Notes: generated by a model not told the origin, from the sequence alone. DNA of 64,000 nucleotides from Hepsetus odoe (GCA_017165825.1 CM029384.1:2344715-2408714), one strand, 5' to 3'; positions 1-12,399 are shown, numbered from the stretch's first letter. Numbers and translations: made by a program.

Positions 1-1065
1 GAATGTCCAGCACTAAAGAATTAACAGATCTGATGAATAAACATCTTGACTGGGAAAGTCTTGGTGTGTTTCTGGTGCAGAGACAGAGGACTAAAGCCTT
101 TCTCATGTCCCGTATATTGAAATAAATAATGTAAGGAGGAATTCCATCAAATGTTTAGAACAACTAAATGAATAAAATGTAAAGAAAGTCAGTCGTTCAG
201 AGGTCTGTTGAGAAATGCTCAGTTCTAGAGAAAAGTCTGCATGGACCAGAAGCATCCTGAAGGTTTAATCGGAGGAACAACAGACCATAACCTCCAGTTC
301 TGAAGACCATATCACAAATCATACTTTGTAACAGAGGACAGTGGGAATCAAAACTCAACATCATTGAGATAAAATGTATCCCATCATGCCCCCTTTCTAG
401 GTATCATGTGTGTAATAATTGTACATTAACTGCACTGTGTCTAAAATGATCCCATTCTTGTGTGTCTATGGCTGTAACAACCAGTGAAGAACAGTAACAT
501 GCAGCTGATTGGATGTTGGTCCATTAAGACATTTTAAATCTGAATAAAAAAACGTAGGAACTTCACAACAAATGCACGAGCGTTAACAATATAAATAATT
601 ACATAGCAGGAATAATCACGATGACTTTGTAGCTGAGCGTCTTTTCAGTCCTAGTTCCTCAGTAGACAATGAACTTCCCCTGAATCTTCAAAACTGCCAG
701 TCCTTTGCTGTGTGAAGCACTGTCTGAGGACCCACCTATTCATGAACACCCTAGGTAGCCACATTTCTAAAAACCTACATTTTCTAATTAGACCTCCACT
801 TATACAGCTCTATACTTTCTTCTAATTTCTGGGTAAGTTGAAAAGTTCTGCGTGACTTGTTAAGTTAATGGGTCAATGTAAAAAAAATGAGCCTAAATAC
901 TAAATTAGTATTTAGTATTATTAAAAGCTTTTTTAAATGCTCGTGGAGGTAAAAATATCTCCTTTTTAAAATAATTCATGAATTTTACCTCCCAGATCAT
1001 TCAGATTAAATCAGCCATAAATCACTAAATATATTTTAAGCATAATGAAAGTATCAGCTGGCCAA
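1..1065. other. Spacer without recognised gene
   Basis: I see no exon, RNA gene or clear repeat here. The first 60 bases contain a GATGAATAAACAT stretch that resembles the polyadenylation region of the downstream ferritin copies (GATGAATAAACC at 8003-8014, GTGAATAAACAT near 11694). It could be the 3' end of another ferritin copy lying left of the window, but the match is too short to assert. The 880-960 part is very A+T rich. Confidence 0.4.
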
Positions 1066-1300
1066 GGGCAGCGGTGGCCTAGTGGTTGGGTGGTGGCCAT
1101 GATCAGGGGTTCAAACCCCTTCCCAGTGGGTTGCCCTGAGGTACCCTTGAGCAAAGTGCCGTCACTGTCCCGCTCCTCCCCTCGATGGGCACAGCGACCT
1201 GTCGGTCATCCCCATCCTCGCCCTAATATGCGCACTGGGTTCAGAAACCAACACACCTGGCCTGTTTGGGACAAGTGGCAGATAATGGATGGATGGAGTA
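1066..1300 (+). mobile_element. SINE family A, variant tail
   Basis: The tRNA-like head has the A-box-like TGGCCTAGTGGTT and a B-box-like GGGTTCAAACCCC, followed by the GCCCTGAGGTACCCTTGAGC body. The 3' part ends in TGGCAGATAATGGATGGATGG rather than the usual CACAATGACAAGG tail. The copy at 5100-5347 has the same alternative tail. Confidence 0.75.
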
Positions 1301-1378
1301 TCAGCTGTTCTAGGTACTTGGACAGAATAAATATAATTTCAAAACATGTTCATGGTTTTCTTGAGGTCAAACCCACAC

Positions 1379-1610
1379 ACTCTCCTCACTCATTTTCATA
1401 GCTGCTTGTCTGATTAGGGTACTTGAGGGTGCTGGAGTCTATCCCAGCTCTCACAGGGCAACAGGCAGGAGGACACCCTGGACAGATAAGCCAGTCCATC
1501 ACAGGGCAGATGCTGAACAAACACATTGACACAAGAGGGGACAATTTGGCCTCTCAGCCCCTGACAGCCTGTGTCTGTGTAGCCAGTATGTCTCTCCCGG
1601 ACAATCACAG
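1379..1610 (-). mobile_element. SINE family C copy
   Basis: It contains the body CCAGTCCATCACAGGGCAGA and a GGAGTCTATCCCAGCT block, both repeated at 8612 and, reverse-complemented, at 43940-44252. The tRNA-like head is not clearly retained. An (ATT)n microsatellite follows at 1641-1675. Confidence 0.6.
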
Positions 1611-1640
1611 AGGAGAGGCATGAAGACCAGTGTTAAAAGA

Positions 1641-1675
<35 letters not shown>
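1641..1675. repeat. (ATT)n microsatellite
   Basis: A nearly pure run of about eleven ATT units. Confidence 0.95.
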
Positions 1676-1677
<2 letters not shown>

Positions 1678-2156
1678 ATCCATCTGTTCATTGATTCTTG
1701 CACTCTACTCTGAAGTGGATTTTCATTTTACTCCACATGGATATTTTTGCTTTGTTCAGAAGTTGATTTTTAACTGAGTACCAAGGTATTGTGAGTAATC
1801 TCTATATCCAGTGGGTGGTTACGTTGTAAAATTATGTGGAGAAAGAAAGAAAAGAAAAGACCAAAGGGTGCCAAGCTCAGTCTGCTGGAGGTCCGCAGGC
1901 AATGGTCAGGAACTTCACCCCTTGTAACAAAGCAGCACAATTTTACCAATTATCTCTATCCTGAGCTTCAGGAATAATCTCCCTTGATTGTTCATCCAGT
2001 GCAGTTTTTTGGAGTCCTAGTCGAGTTAAACATATATTTAAAGGCTGAGCGGTGCTGGCCAGGTTGAGTTAGCATGGTTCATGAAAATCCATCAAATTTA
2101 CTGCAGCAAAAAGCACCAGCGATGAAGTGATTCATCTGACTCCTGTTTCTCCTCAG

Positions 2157-2430
2157 AAACCAGAGCGTGATGAGTGGGGAACTGGACACAGAGCCATGCA
2201 GTGTGTCTGCAGCTGGAGAAGAAGGTCAACCAGGCTCTGCTGGATCTGCACAAGATCGCTACAGAGAAGCAGGACCCTCATGTGAGTCACTCTATGGGGC
2301 ATTTTACCCTCATTAAGAAAATATTTTCTGATTTGTAATAAAATCTCATCCATGGTTTGATCTGATTTATGCTTTTTCAACAGCTTGTGTGACTTCCTGC
2401 AGTCTCACTACCTGGATAGGCAGGTGAGCT
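2157..2430 (+). pseudogene. Ferritin (middle/heavy) pseudogene fragment, copy 1
   Basis: This is a relic of the third and fourth exons of a ferritin gene like the two intact copies downstream. Exon 3 (2157-2281) keeps its AG acceptor and GTGAGT donor and starts [10 protein letters not shown], but it is 125 bases long instead of 126: one base is lost in the CAGTGTGTCTGCAG stretch, which breaks the frame. Exon 4 begins after CAACAG at 2384 but carries an extra base (CTTGTGTGAC against CTTTGTGAC) and loses similarity near 2427, so the last two thirds of the exon is gone. I find no exon 1 or 2 upstream, nor an IRE. The end of its intron 3 (2339-2383) closely matches that of copy 2 (7652-7697), so it is a decayed tandem duplicate and not a processed copy. 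No functional ferritin can come from it. Confidence 0.88.
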
Positions 2431-2814
2431 GAGGCATCGCTGGCTGAAAGAGCTGTGGAAGATCATCAGCAGCTTGATGGTTTATTCACCCTATTCTGTC
2501 GTGTCAGTGAGACCATGATGTAGTTCTAGTGTAGAATTTAAGGACTAGTTTTCACCCATTTCTTTGGATCAGCGTTTTCCAAGGAAATTTTTACAGAACG
2601 TTTAAGTTTCTGCATCATTAAATGAAGAAGATGTAAACAGGTCTTCACACTGGGTTTGGTGTGAAATGTTCAGTTGTAGAGATGAACATTACTTAGGATA
2701 AACTTAGAACTTAAACTTAGTGTCACAATTGTCCACAGTGGTGTTGAAGAGAACCAAAGGCTTTAATGCCTTACAGAATGTAGTTCTATTAAAAAGTGAC
2801 AAATGGTTGTATGA

Positions 2815-2930
2815 AGTGAAAATGAAAGTGAAAGAGACAATGTTTTAACCCATACGCGCACGTGCAGCAGGAGACGCATATATTTAGGGCCCAGGGAGCA
2901 GTGATGGGGATGGTACTTTGCAAAAGGGTC
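2815..2930 (-). mobile_element. SINE family A fragment
   Basis: Reverse-complement tail and body: GTGAAAGAGACAATG, then CAGGGAGCAGTGATGGGGA and a decayed TTGCTCAAGGGT. The tRNA-like head is missing. Confidence 0.6.
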
Positions 2931-3715
2931 CTGTATCTGTCATGGGTACTTTCTTGTCTGTAATCTGTTACTTTCTGTCAAAGAAAGCTCATAGTCAGTG
3001 CTGCAGATTGTGCTGGATATATGAGCGAAGAATGCATGTCCAAAAGTATTCAGACAGAATGCATCATTTTGAATGTGTTTACACTTTACTGGAAAATGCT
3101 TACCAAGTAACCCGGACACCAACATCCTAAGAGAACCCGAAGCTGTTCTGAACAAACTGCCCCACTCCGAGTTAAAATGTGAAATGTCTAAATGTTTGCT
3201 GACATATTAGAGCACTTGAATTCAGTTATTAGAAGGAGTATCTGAATAGTGTGAGTGTAAAGTGTAGAGCTTATATGCCCAACAGAAATCTACCCTTTAT
3301 AGAAAGCACTGGCTGTTATTCCCCAAATGCATCGATGAGCCTTTGGCATCCGTGACATTGATGCCGTTTCACTTGGTGCATATTTAATGCACTGTCTGGT
3401 TCATGCTCCCAGTAACTAGAGAACATTAAACAGACGAAATCAGGTCAGAGCAACTGCTCAGAAAACGCTGTGTCACAGTGTCATCAGCATGACTTCACTG
3501 GACTTCTTATTCTACAGTTTCTCATGTGTAACTTTTATTCTGATGACCACTTTCCAACCTCTCTTTATCTCTTATTATTAAACAGGCTGTTTTAGATATT
3601 GTGCCTTTATGAACCTGTTCTGTTTTCAAAAAGAAGTCTGGATAAAAACAACAGTTTTGCATGAAAAGGTTGGGGTGATATCAGAAGAACAGCACATCCA
3701 GATTTGCACTTGATC

Positions 3716-3935
3716 GGGGCAGCGGTGGCCTAGTGGTGAGGGAGTTGCCCCGATTGGAAGATTGTGGGTTCGATTCCCTCACCAGTAGGTTGCCCTGAGG
3801 TACCCTTGAGCAAGGTACCGTCCCCATCATTGCTCCCCAGGTGCTTTCAATAGCTGCTGCACGTGTGTGTATGGTTGAGGTTGAATTTTGTTTTGTTGTG
3901 CTGCGTTTCACAATGACAAGGGTTTTCACTTTCAT
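3716..3935 (+). mobile_element. SINE family A, nearly complete
   Basis: Head GCAGCGGTGGCCTAGTGGTG with B box GGGTTCGATTCCC, body GCCCTGAGGTACCCTTGAGC, tail TTTCACAATGACAAGGG. It is one of the better-preserved copies and could serve as a reference for the family. Confidence 0.8.
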
Positions 3936-4214
3936 TCATGGACTGTGTGGTTAGTATGTTTTGAACCTTTAACAGCACGTGTTACACTCTTTAATAAAAA
4001 AAGGAAATCTCATCTAGACAAGGGAGTAAAATTTGACCTTATCTTGCCCAAAATTCTTTTACATACTTAAAACTCAAATGCAATATTATCAGCTGATTGT
4101 ACAACAAGGTACACTGTAAGCATGAACGGGAATGGTGTTTGAGATCCAATACTTATCATACAGCATCAGCACCTGACCTCAGTAATGCTCTCCTGGCTGA
4201 ATGTATACAAAGGT

Positions 4215-4552
4215 CTTACACCAGGGTTCCACCATCTTGTGGAGACTTCCCAGAAGTCCAGAGGCTACACCTGATGGAACTAATTCTAGGGCAAAAAGGG
4301 AGCCTGGAAAGGCTGCCAATCCATTGCAGAGCAGACACACTGACAAACACACTCCCACACACAGTGACACCCAGAGAGCAAATTAGCATCTCCAGTACGC
4401 CTGAAATGCATGTCTTTGGACATTGGAAAGAAGCTAGAGCCCACTAAGCAAACCCATGCAGACACATGAAGAACATGGACTCTGAAAGAACCCAGCCTGG
4501 GAATTGAACCCACAACCTTCTTGCTGTGAGGTGACAGAGTTACCCAACCTCC
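4215..4552 (-). mobile_element. SINE family C, nearly complete
   Basis: It ends (in this orientation) with GGGAATTGAACCCACAACC and CTTGCTGTGAGGTGACAG, which is the reverse complement of a tRNA-like head with B box and the 'CTGTCGCCTCAC' start. In the middle is GCATGTCTTTGGACATTGGA, a motif shared with the copy at 63028. Confidence 0.7.
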
Positions 4553-4659
4553 TTTTTAAATGAATACACTTGATTTTAGTAGAAACGCCAGGGGAGCAGG
4601 GATCTAAAAATGCAGCGTAAGGGGGCGCACAGGTTTGTAGACAGACATGTCGGCAGAAA

Positions 4660-4893
4660 TACAGACAAGTGAAAGTGACTACTTTTCATCGTCAGCAGTG
4701 TTGAACAACAACAAAAACCCAATCCATACACCAAATGTGTAGCAGTAGGCTGCCATGTCCAGTGCCAGGGGAGCAGTGATGGGGACAGTGTCTTGCTCAA
4801 AGGGTACCTCAGGGCAACCTACTGGCCTCAGATTCAAACCCATGACCTTCTGATTCTGGGGCCAACTCCCTAACCATTAGGCCACTGCTGCCA
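4660..4893 (-). mobile_element. SINE family A copy
   Basis: It begins with AGTGAAAGTGACTAC, passes through GGGGAGCAGTGATGGGGACA and GGTACCTCAGGGCAACC, and ends in AACCATTAGGCCACTGCTGC, the reverse complement of the tRNA-like head. Confidence 0.75.
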
Positions 4894-5099
4894 CAGATAC
4901 CTGTTCCAAAAGTATTTGGCTAATATTCAGTGAATCTGAAGTTTCCACAAACTAGATGATGAATTGTATTTGCGTCATGTGTTCCCCTTTTCCCTTCCTT
5001 CTACGAGTGTAACTGTTCCAACAGGACCAACACTGGTCCTGAAGTTTTCCATGCACCCAACACACATGATCCAGTTAATTAACAGGGATTTCCTGGATT

Positions 5100-5347
5100 G
5101 AAGTCCATCCATTATCTGCCGCTTGTCCCAAACGGGGTCGCGGGGGAGTACTGGCATCCAACCCAGCGCACACAGGGCGAGGACGGGGGACACACCCTGG
5201 ACAGGTTGCCAGCCCATCGCAGGGAGGTGTGGGATGGGGACAGCACCTTTCTCAAGGGTACCTCAGGGCAACCCATTGGGAAGGGGTTTGAACCCCCAAT
5301 CCTCCGATCATGCGGCTGACGCCCTAACCACTAGGCCACCACTGCCC
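5100..5347 (-). mobile_element. SINE family A, variant tail
   Basis: The head lies at the right end (AACCACTAGGCCACCACTGC). The left end carries CCATCCATTATCTGCCGCTT instead of the CACAATGACAAGG tail. It shares this tail with the copy at 1066-1300. Confidence 0.75.
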
Positions 5348-5820
5348 CCTGGATTGACGTGTGTGTGCCAATTATCCAGAACATGTATTATTGTATTAAT
5401 ATCTATGATTTGGGTCTCCAAGAATATTGGAAAAGGGTTATAACTGGAGCTTTAGTAAGTTTAAGCTTTTTGACCTCTGTTTCAAAAAATTAAAGGTTTT
5501 GCTCTGAGACAAGGTGACTTAAATCCTGTTCAGTGATCTTGGCCTCTGCTGGGTTTAAATGTCAACATCTAAGGTGACAGACCTCAAAAGAGCTGTGTCA
5601 CTCTTCATCATCAGTAATGACTTCTCCTCCATTGAGACTTTTCCTTGAAAGTCTTAATGACTTCCCTGAATCAGCAGGTTTTGCTCTGAGCTGACTGCTC
5701 CTCCTTCTCCTCCATGCTGTTGCTAGATTCTTGCATCTGATAGGCTCCAGTTCTGTCTCTTCCACTGTGATCATAAATACTAAAGACAAACCCTTTCTCT
5801 CTCACATCTTTGTGAAGATT

Positions 5821-5862
5821 CACAAGAAGTTCTTGCTTCAACAGGGATTGGACGGAACTTCT
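5821..5862 (+). promoter_or_regulatory. Altered iron-responsive element of ferritin copy 2
   Basis: The leader holds a stem-loop in the same place as the copy 3 IRE. The upper stem is TTCAA/TTGGA with the bulged C before it, and the lower stem GAAGTTC/GAACTTC is perfect. The six-base loop is CAGGGA where an IRE needs CAGTGN, so the third base of the AGU pseudo-triloop is changed while the C-G pair across the loop is kept. IRP1/IRP2 contact this triloop, so binding is probably weakened. That is an inference. Confidence 0.7.
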
Positions 5863-5934
5863 TCCTCTATTTGTGCTTTTTATCATTTCATGCACAAGCT
5901 CCAGCAAAGAAAAAGATAAGAAAAATCAATAGAA

Positions 5935-7853
5935 ATGGAGACTTCTCAGATCCGTCAGAACTACCACTGGGACTGCGAGGCTGCCATCAACAGGATGGTG
6001 AACATGGAGTTTTATGCCTCCTACACCTACACCTCCATGGTGAGCATAAAACTAAAATTATTTAACATTTAGTTTGTGAAGACATTGATTGATCATTTGG
6101 GAGGTAGAAGTTTTAACAGGTAAATTATTTTTTATTTAATTTTTCTTTTTCCTCCAACAGGCCTACTACTTCTCCAGGGACGATGTGGCCCTCAAAGGCT
6201 TCGCCCATTTCTTCAAGGAGAACAGCCATGAGGAACGTGAACATGCAGAGAAGCTGCTCTGCTTCCAGAACAAGAGAGGTGGTCGTGTTCTTCTCCAGGA
6301 CATCAAGGTTTGTTGTGAATGCTGTGAATCTCCCCATCATTGCTTATGTTTAGTGGTCTAACCTTTGTTTCTTTTTTAGAAACCTGAGCGTAATGAGTGG
6401 GGCAGTGGACTGGAGGCCATGCAGTTTGCTCTGCAGCTGGAGAAGAAGGTCAATCAAGCACTCCTGGACCTGCAAAAGCTTGCCTCTGAGCGGGATGACC
6501 CTCATGTGAGTATTTATGAGACAATAGTTGTTTTAATTGATGCTTTTTTTGTGTTATTTTACCTCTCAGTCACCTGAACTTACAACCTCAGGACACTTCT
6601 GAAAGTTGAACCTCATACCAGCTCTCTGTTACACATGGCAGCTCTTGTATAATAGAAATCCTCTGGGATGTGGATTCTTACAATGAAAGCAAGAAGAAGA
6701 AAAAGCAGCAAACGCATGTTTGGGATCACTGGTTCAATGCTTTCAGTGACTCTACGGGTTTTTTGCCCAGGCTGATCACACCTCCATCTTTCTCATTCAG
6801 AAGTATAACCAAAGGCTAAGGCAAGTTCATATGCAGGTGTCCAATCAAAATGCAGGTCACAGGAATGCTAAAACAATGTGCAAGGTTCTCTGATCTACGA
6901 TCTTAACACTTGTGATTGCAGAAGCAAACGCAGCCCAAGCACTGTTGTGAAATTCGCTAACAATACAGGGTTGTTAGGCTTGGTCTCCAACAACAAGTAA
7001 AGACAACAAGTCAGGAGGAAGAGGATCTGCTATAAACTGCTCAGGATCTTCATGACCCCGGAGGGGGACCTGAATAGCAACAGTTGCCTTGGAGTTCATA
7101 TCTCTAAGGACTCAAAACGGTCTACCGCCATCACCATCCTGGTAAAGAAGGTCACGTGGTGCTTGAATCAACCCAGCTGAGAAAACTAATGATCTCCATG
7201 GTGCTGCAGAAATCCTTCTATGTTACCACACAAAGTCTGTGCTCTCTGGAAGCATCACTGCAGCTCTCTGGAAAGAAAACCCCTTTGCAGAGTAATTCGG
7301 TGCCCGTAAATCACTACCGTGACATCACTGCCACACTTCCAGGACAACTAGACTAAGCAGTGTAGATCCAAAGCAAACCAGATCCTTAAGAACAAGGGTC
7401 TCTTGTTCCAGACTTGAACCCTGATCCTCTTGGAATTTAACTGAGCATCCTACAAATAGTTGACTTTATTGTATTTATTATTATTATAATGATTATTCAT
7501 GAATTTTTCTTCTATGTTGTTTTTGTTGCAGTACCATTTCACTGCTGTTCTACATTTATGCACCTGACAAATCTTGAATTTCTGCAATCCACAAATTGTC
7601 ATTTTGATTCAATTTTTAAAAAAATTTTAACTGAACTGAATCTGATTTTTAATAAAATCTCATCCATGTTTTGATCTGATTTATGCTTTTCCACCAGCTG
7701 TGTGACTTCCTGGAGTCTCACTACCTGAATGAGCAGGTGGAGATGATTAAGAAGCTGGGTGACCACATCACCAACCTCACCAAAATGGACGCCGGAAACA
7801 ACAGGATGGCCGAGTACCTGTTTGACAAGCACACTCTGGGGAGCAAGAGTTAA
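5935..7853 (+). CDS. Ferritin middle/heavy subunit, copy 2 (4 exons)
   Basis: Iron-storage ferritin subunit of 177 aa, which would assemble into the 24-mer shell and oxidise Fe(II). Coding exons are 5935-6039, 6161-6307, 6380-6505 and 7698-7853, all phase 0 with GT-AG introns. The ferroxidase-centre residues are present: E25, Y32, E59/E60, H63, E105 and Q139 (human H-chain E27, Y34, E61/E62, H65, E107, Q141). The [15 protein letters not shown] block is typical of teleost middle (M) subunits. The ATG (GAAATGG) follows the leader stem-loop directly. Residue 12 is Trp where copy 3 has Arg. Polyadenylation signal AATAAA lies at 8007-8012. Intron 3 is 1.2 kb and holds a decayed LINE (6925-7440). 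The reading frame is intact, but the leader IRE and the promoter CCAAT box differ from copy 3, so its regulation may differ. Family assignment is firm; the M against H label is less so. Confidence 0.93.
6925..7440 (+). mobile_element. Decayed LINE reverse-transcriptase 3' fragment
   Basis: Conceptual translation in broken frames gives [16 protein letters not shown], then [10 protein letters not shown] and a basic region followed by RVIR. This matches the palm/thumb end of non-LTR reverse transcriptases (usual form VKFADDTTVVGLI...LGVHI...), with the ADD catalytic motif changed to NNT. It lies in intron 3 of ferritin copy 2 and cannot be active. Confidence 0.65.
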
Positions 7854-8365
7854 ATCTGGCTTGAGGCGTCACCCACAGCCTACACTGCACCTCTGTCTTT
7901 AAACTTTACTAAAAAAAATGACTTGTGAACTATGTGAAGCACTCGCTCAGAGTTACCTTCCAGAATGGGAGCACTACTTCACATGAATCATGATTTGAAT
8001 TTGATGAATAAACCTTTTCGAGATATGCTTTGATGAGCTCTCCGTCCTGTGATTCTAAAAATTATACATTTTGCAGTTTGATGTTTTAACTTTCACTTTT
8101 GCTTTAAACTAAATGCTTCTTATTGCAGCTGTTTTTCATTTGAAACTGCATTTTGCATGAAACCATTATGAATGACTTTAACAGACAATAAATGACTCCA
8201 GTCTGTTGGACAGCTAGAAAGTTTAGATCTGAATGCAGAATATTTAAAAAATCTAAAGAAAATCTTAAGAATTCGATCAAGACATTTGAACTCTAGACGA
8301 ACAATCAACTGGAATCAACTGGAAGGAGTTATTCAAAGCCAATTGATGTTTGGGGTTATCTTGGT

Positions 8366-8567
8366 GGTGGTGGTCTAGTGGAAGGGTACTTGCCTATGGA
8401 CAAATGGCTCAAGTGGCCCCAGGTTCAAATCCCACTTCTAGCACTACCACCACTGGGTTCCTGAGCAAGACCCTTAACCCTGAGTGTCTCCAGGGTGACT
8501 GTCCCTGTAATCAGGACATGTAAGTCACTCTGGATAAGAGCATCTGCTAAATGCCGTAAATGTAAAT
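8366..8567 (+). mobile_element. SINE family B, complete
   Basis: Head GGTGGTGGTCTAGTGG with B box GGTTCAAATCCC, body AAGACCCTTAACCCTGAGTG, tail TCTGGATAAGAGCATCTGCT followed by AAATGCCGTAAATG. Tails of this sort are shared between fish SINEs and L2-like LINEs. Confidence 0.8.
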
Positions 8568-8611
8568 CTTGTTTAATTTGATGGCTAGGTGTTCACTTGA
8601 TAACCACTCAT

Positions 8612-8845
8612 TCACTCTTTTTCATAGCCACTTGTCCTAATTAGGGTCGGGGGGGGGGGAATATGCTGACAGGGCTAAAGGGCGGGGAAACAACACAGAC
8701 AGGTCAACAGTCCATCGCAGGGCAGACACACAGGCAAACACACAATCACAGCTTAGGGCAGTTTATCATTTCCGGTCCACTTGACAAGTCTTTGGACAGT
8801 GGGAGGGAACCAGAGCTCCCGGAAGAAACCCACAGGGAAATAGAG
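8612..8845 (-). mobile_element. SINE family C copy
   Basis: It carries ATTCACTCTTTTTCATAGCC, CAGTCCATCGCAGGGCAGA and TCTTTGGACAGTGGGAGG. The tRNA-like head is cut off where a family A tail begins at 8846. Confidence 0.65.
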
Positions 8846-8946
8846 AGGTACCGTCCCCATCACTGCTCCCTGGGCACCAGATATGGCCCAGGGATAAAAA
8901 CAGAAAATGCATTTTGTTGTGTTTCACAATGACAAAAAGAGACTGT
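8846..8946 (+). mobile_element. SINE family A tail fragment
   Basis: It starts with GAGGTACCGTCCCCATCACT and ends with GTTTCACAATGACAAAAAG, joined directly to the family C copy on its left, so one insertion probably truncated the other. Confidence 0.6.
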
Positions 8947-9792
8947 CACATCAGTAAAGGAATCCCTTGGCAACCACCTGGAACACCATAAGAATCGTTT
9001 AGTGACACACCGGCATCGAAGACTAACTCACAGTGAAGCACAGTTCTGCTCTCTAAGTTTAAAGGACAGAAAGTCACACCATCATTTATTATCTAAAAGG
9101 GCTGATTTATCTTGTATAGTTCACTCATAGAAAAAGTATTATCATAAAAACAACCATTTATTTAAATGAACAGTGTGGCCAAACTGAGCTGAGCCACTCT
9201 TTTAATTGAAGTAACCCTAAAGATGAAATGATTCATTCGAGATCAAGAGGAAAATGCATTCAGATCTAATTAATCTAACATCAAAAATACACTAAACAAG
9301 TATCTGCACTTGCAATGAATGAAAGTACAAAACCTTTAAAAAGTCGTTCATCTGAATGAAACTTTTTATGGGGAGCGTACAGAAATGTATTCCCAAATTT
9401 ACATCCAAAGCCACTCTGGAGCAGATGGTCCAAGTTTTTTGATTTGTTTTTAGAAAATGTTCACAGTATTTTTTTATTATTTATTTTATTATTTATTATT
9501 ACTATGGGAAATTCAACAATCATTTCATGTGATTAATTTGATCTGTAAAAAAATAATACATTCTATCGTTAAAAAGTTTTCAAGCAAAAATGACTTGAGC
9601 TGACTAGAATCATAATATCAAACAATATCCAATAAAAATAAAATATCCAAATATAAGGTTTCAAAGTTTGTACAATTTGTTTAGTGTGTATTGTTTGGAT
9701 TTGTGTGTGGCATATTGAGTTCATAATTAAGAGATTGTGTCACGTGATCATCTAATTAAGAAACAAAAAAAAGATAATTGACCCCGCCCACT

Positions 9793-9850
9793 CGGTTGTG
9801 ACGTGTCGCACGTCATTGGCTGCAGCTGTCCCGCTTTAATTATAAAAACA
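9793..9850 (+). promoter_or_regulatory. Core promoter of ferritin copy 3
   Basis: TATAAAA lies at 9841-9847, preceded by an inverted CCAAT box (ATTGG, 9815-9819) and two TGACG/CGTCA-like half sites in TGACGTGTCGCACGTCA. Transcription would start near 9870, putting the IRE within about 30 bases of the cap, where IREs act on translation. The matching region of copy 2 reads ATAGG instead of ATTGG and has lost the TGACG sites. Confidence 0.6.
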
Positions 9851-9889
9851 GAGCTACACCTTGTATCTCTCTCTCTTTGGGAAGATTCA

Positions 9890-9925
9890 CGAGTTCTCGC
9901 TTCAACAGTGATTGAACGGAACCTC
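9890..9925 (+). promoter_or_regulatory. Iron-responsive element (IRE) of ferritin copy 3
   Basis: A textbook IRE: unpaired C at 9900, five-base-pair upper stem TTCAA/TTGAA (9901-9905 with 9912-9916), hexaloop CAGTGA at 9906-9911, and a lower stem GTTC/GAAC with small bulges. In this family IRP1/IRP2 bind the loop when iron is low and block translation of ferritin mRNA. It lies about 70 bases upstream of the ATG. Confidence 0.93.
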
Positions 9926-9984
9926 GCTCTACCTCCAGCACGATTTATTCTTCTCTTAACGGAGTTAATTGATCTTCATAAGAA

Positions 9985-11545
<1,561 letters not shown>

Positions 11546-12029
11546 CTTGTTGACCCAGGCTTCACCTGTGGCCTCCAGAACCTCCATCTGATTTGTGAAC
11601 CGTGAACGAGCTAAAGGCAAAATCACTGCTTTGTTATAGAAGAGCATTATGGCAATGGAGGATTTCTGGTTGTTGAGACTAAACCGTTAAATGTGAATAA
11701 ACATTTTGGAGCTGAAAATGTAGCACTGTAGTGTTTCATTAAAGAATGCCTTGAGCTGGTCTTCCTCATGGCTGACTTTAGCTGAATGAGCATTTTCCAA
11801 TATTGTGCACCTCTCGACCTTTTAAATCCAATTACTTTCCCTTACTGTCTGCATTTACAAAAGTGATGTGGTACGGCGAGCCTTTTGCTCTTTCTAACTG
11901 TTAATGTGCTGGAACCCAACCTTGCATAACTTCCTAAAATGTATTCTACCTTAGTCCACAACTATAGAAAGGCTTAAATTGCCTTGTGCTGCCCCGATAG
12001 ATGGAGATGCAAAATAGTATTCCAAGGTG

Positions 12030-12160
12030 TGTGCTGGGGAGCAGTGAAAGGGATAGTACCTTGCTCAAGGGCTCTTCAGGGCAACCTACTTGTGTTTGAA
12101 CCTATGACCTTCTGATCCAAGGACCTAGTCCCAAGACACTAGGCCACTGCTTAAACAAAA
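12030..12160 (-). mobile_element. SINE family A, 5' half
   Basis: GGGGAGCAGTGAAAGGGATA, TTGCTCAAGGGCTCTTCAGG and a right end CACTAGGCCACTGCTTA mark the body and head of a reverse-orientation copy. The tail is lost. Confidence 0.65.
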
Positions 12161-12399
12161 GCAGCCTTTATGAACATGGCTGCTTGTTGGCATAAGGTCC
12201 ATCTATAAAGTTTCTGCAGGATAGTTTTAAGTGATGTTTTCTGTTTAAACTTGCATGCAAATGTTAAATGTGGAAAAGGAGTTCAAATGACCCAATGTTG
12301 TCTTTTTCCACCATTATAGCATGGATGGTGTAATGGACTCTTAGATTAAGGAAGTGAAGTGATTGAGGTTTTGGGTTTGGCTTCCATCAGAGTTGAATT

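Noticed and set aside
1..60. Possible ferritin 3' UTR at the left edge
   Set aside because: Only a short GATGAATAAACAT motif is shared, without any coding sequence, so it is mentioned but not annotated as a gene.
3716..3790. tRNA-gene-like A and B boxes in SINE heads
   Set aside because: The heads do not fold into a full cloverleaf with a proper anticodon arm by eye and are followed by SINE bodies, so I treat all of them as SINE promoters and call no tRNA gene.
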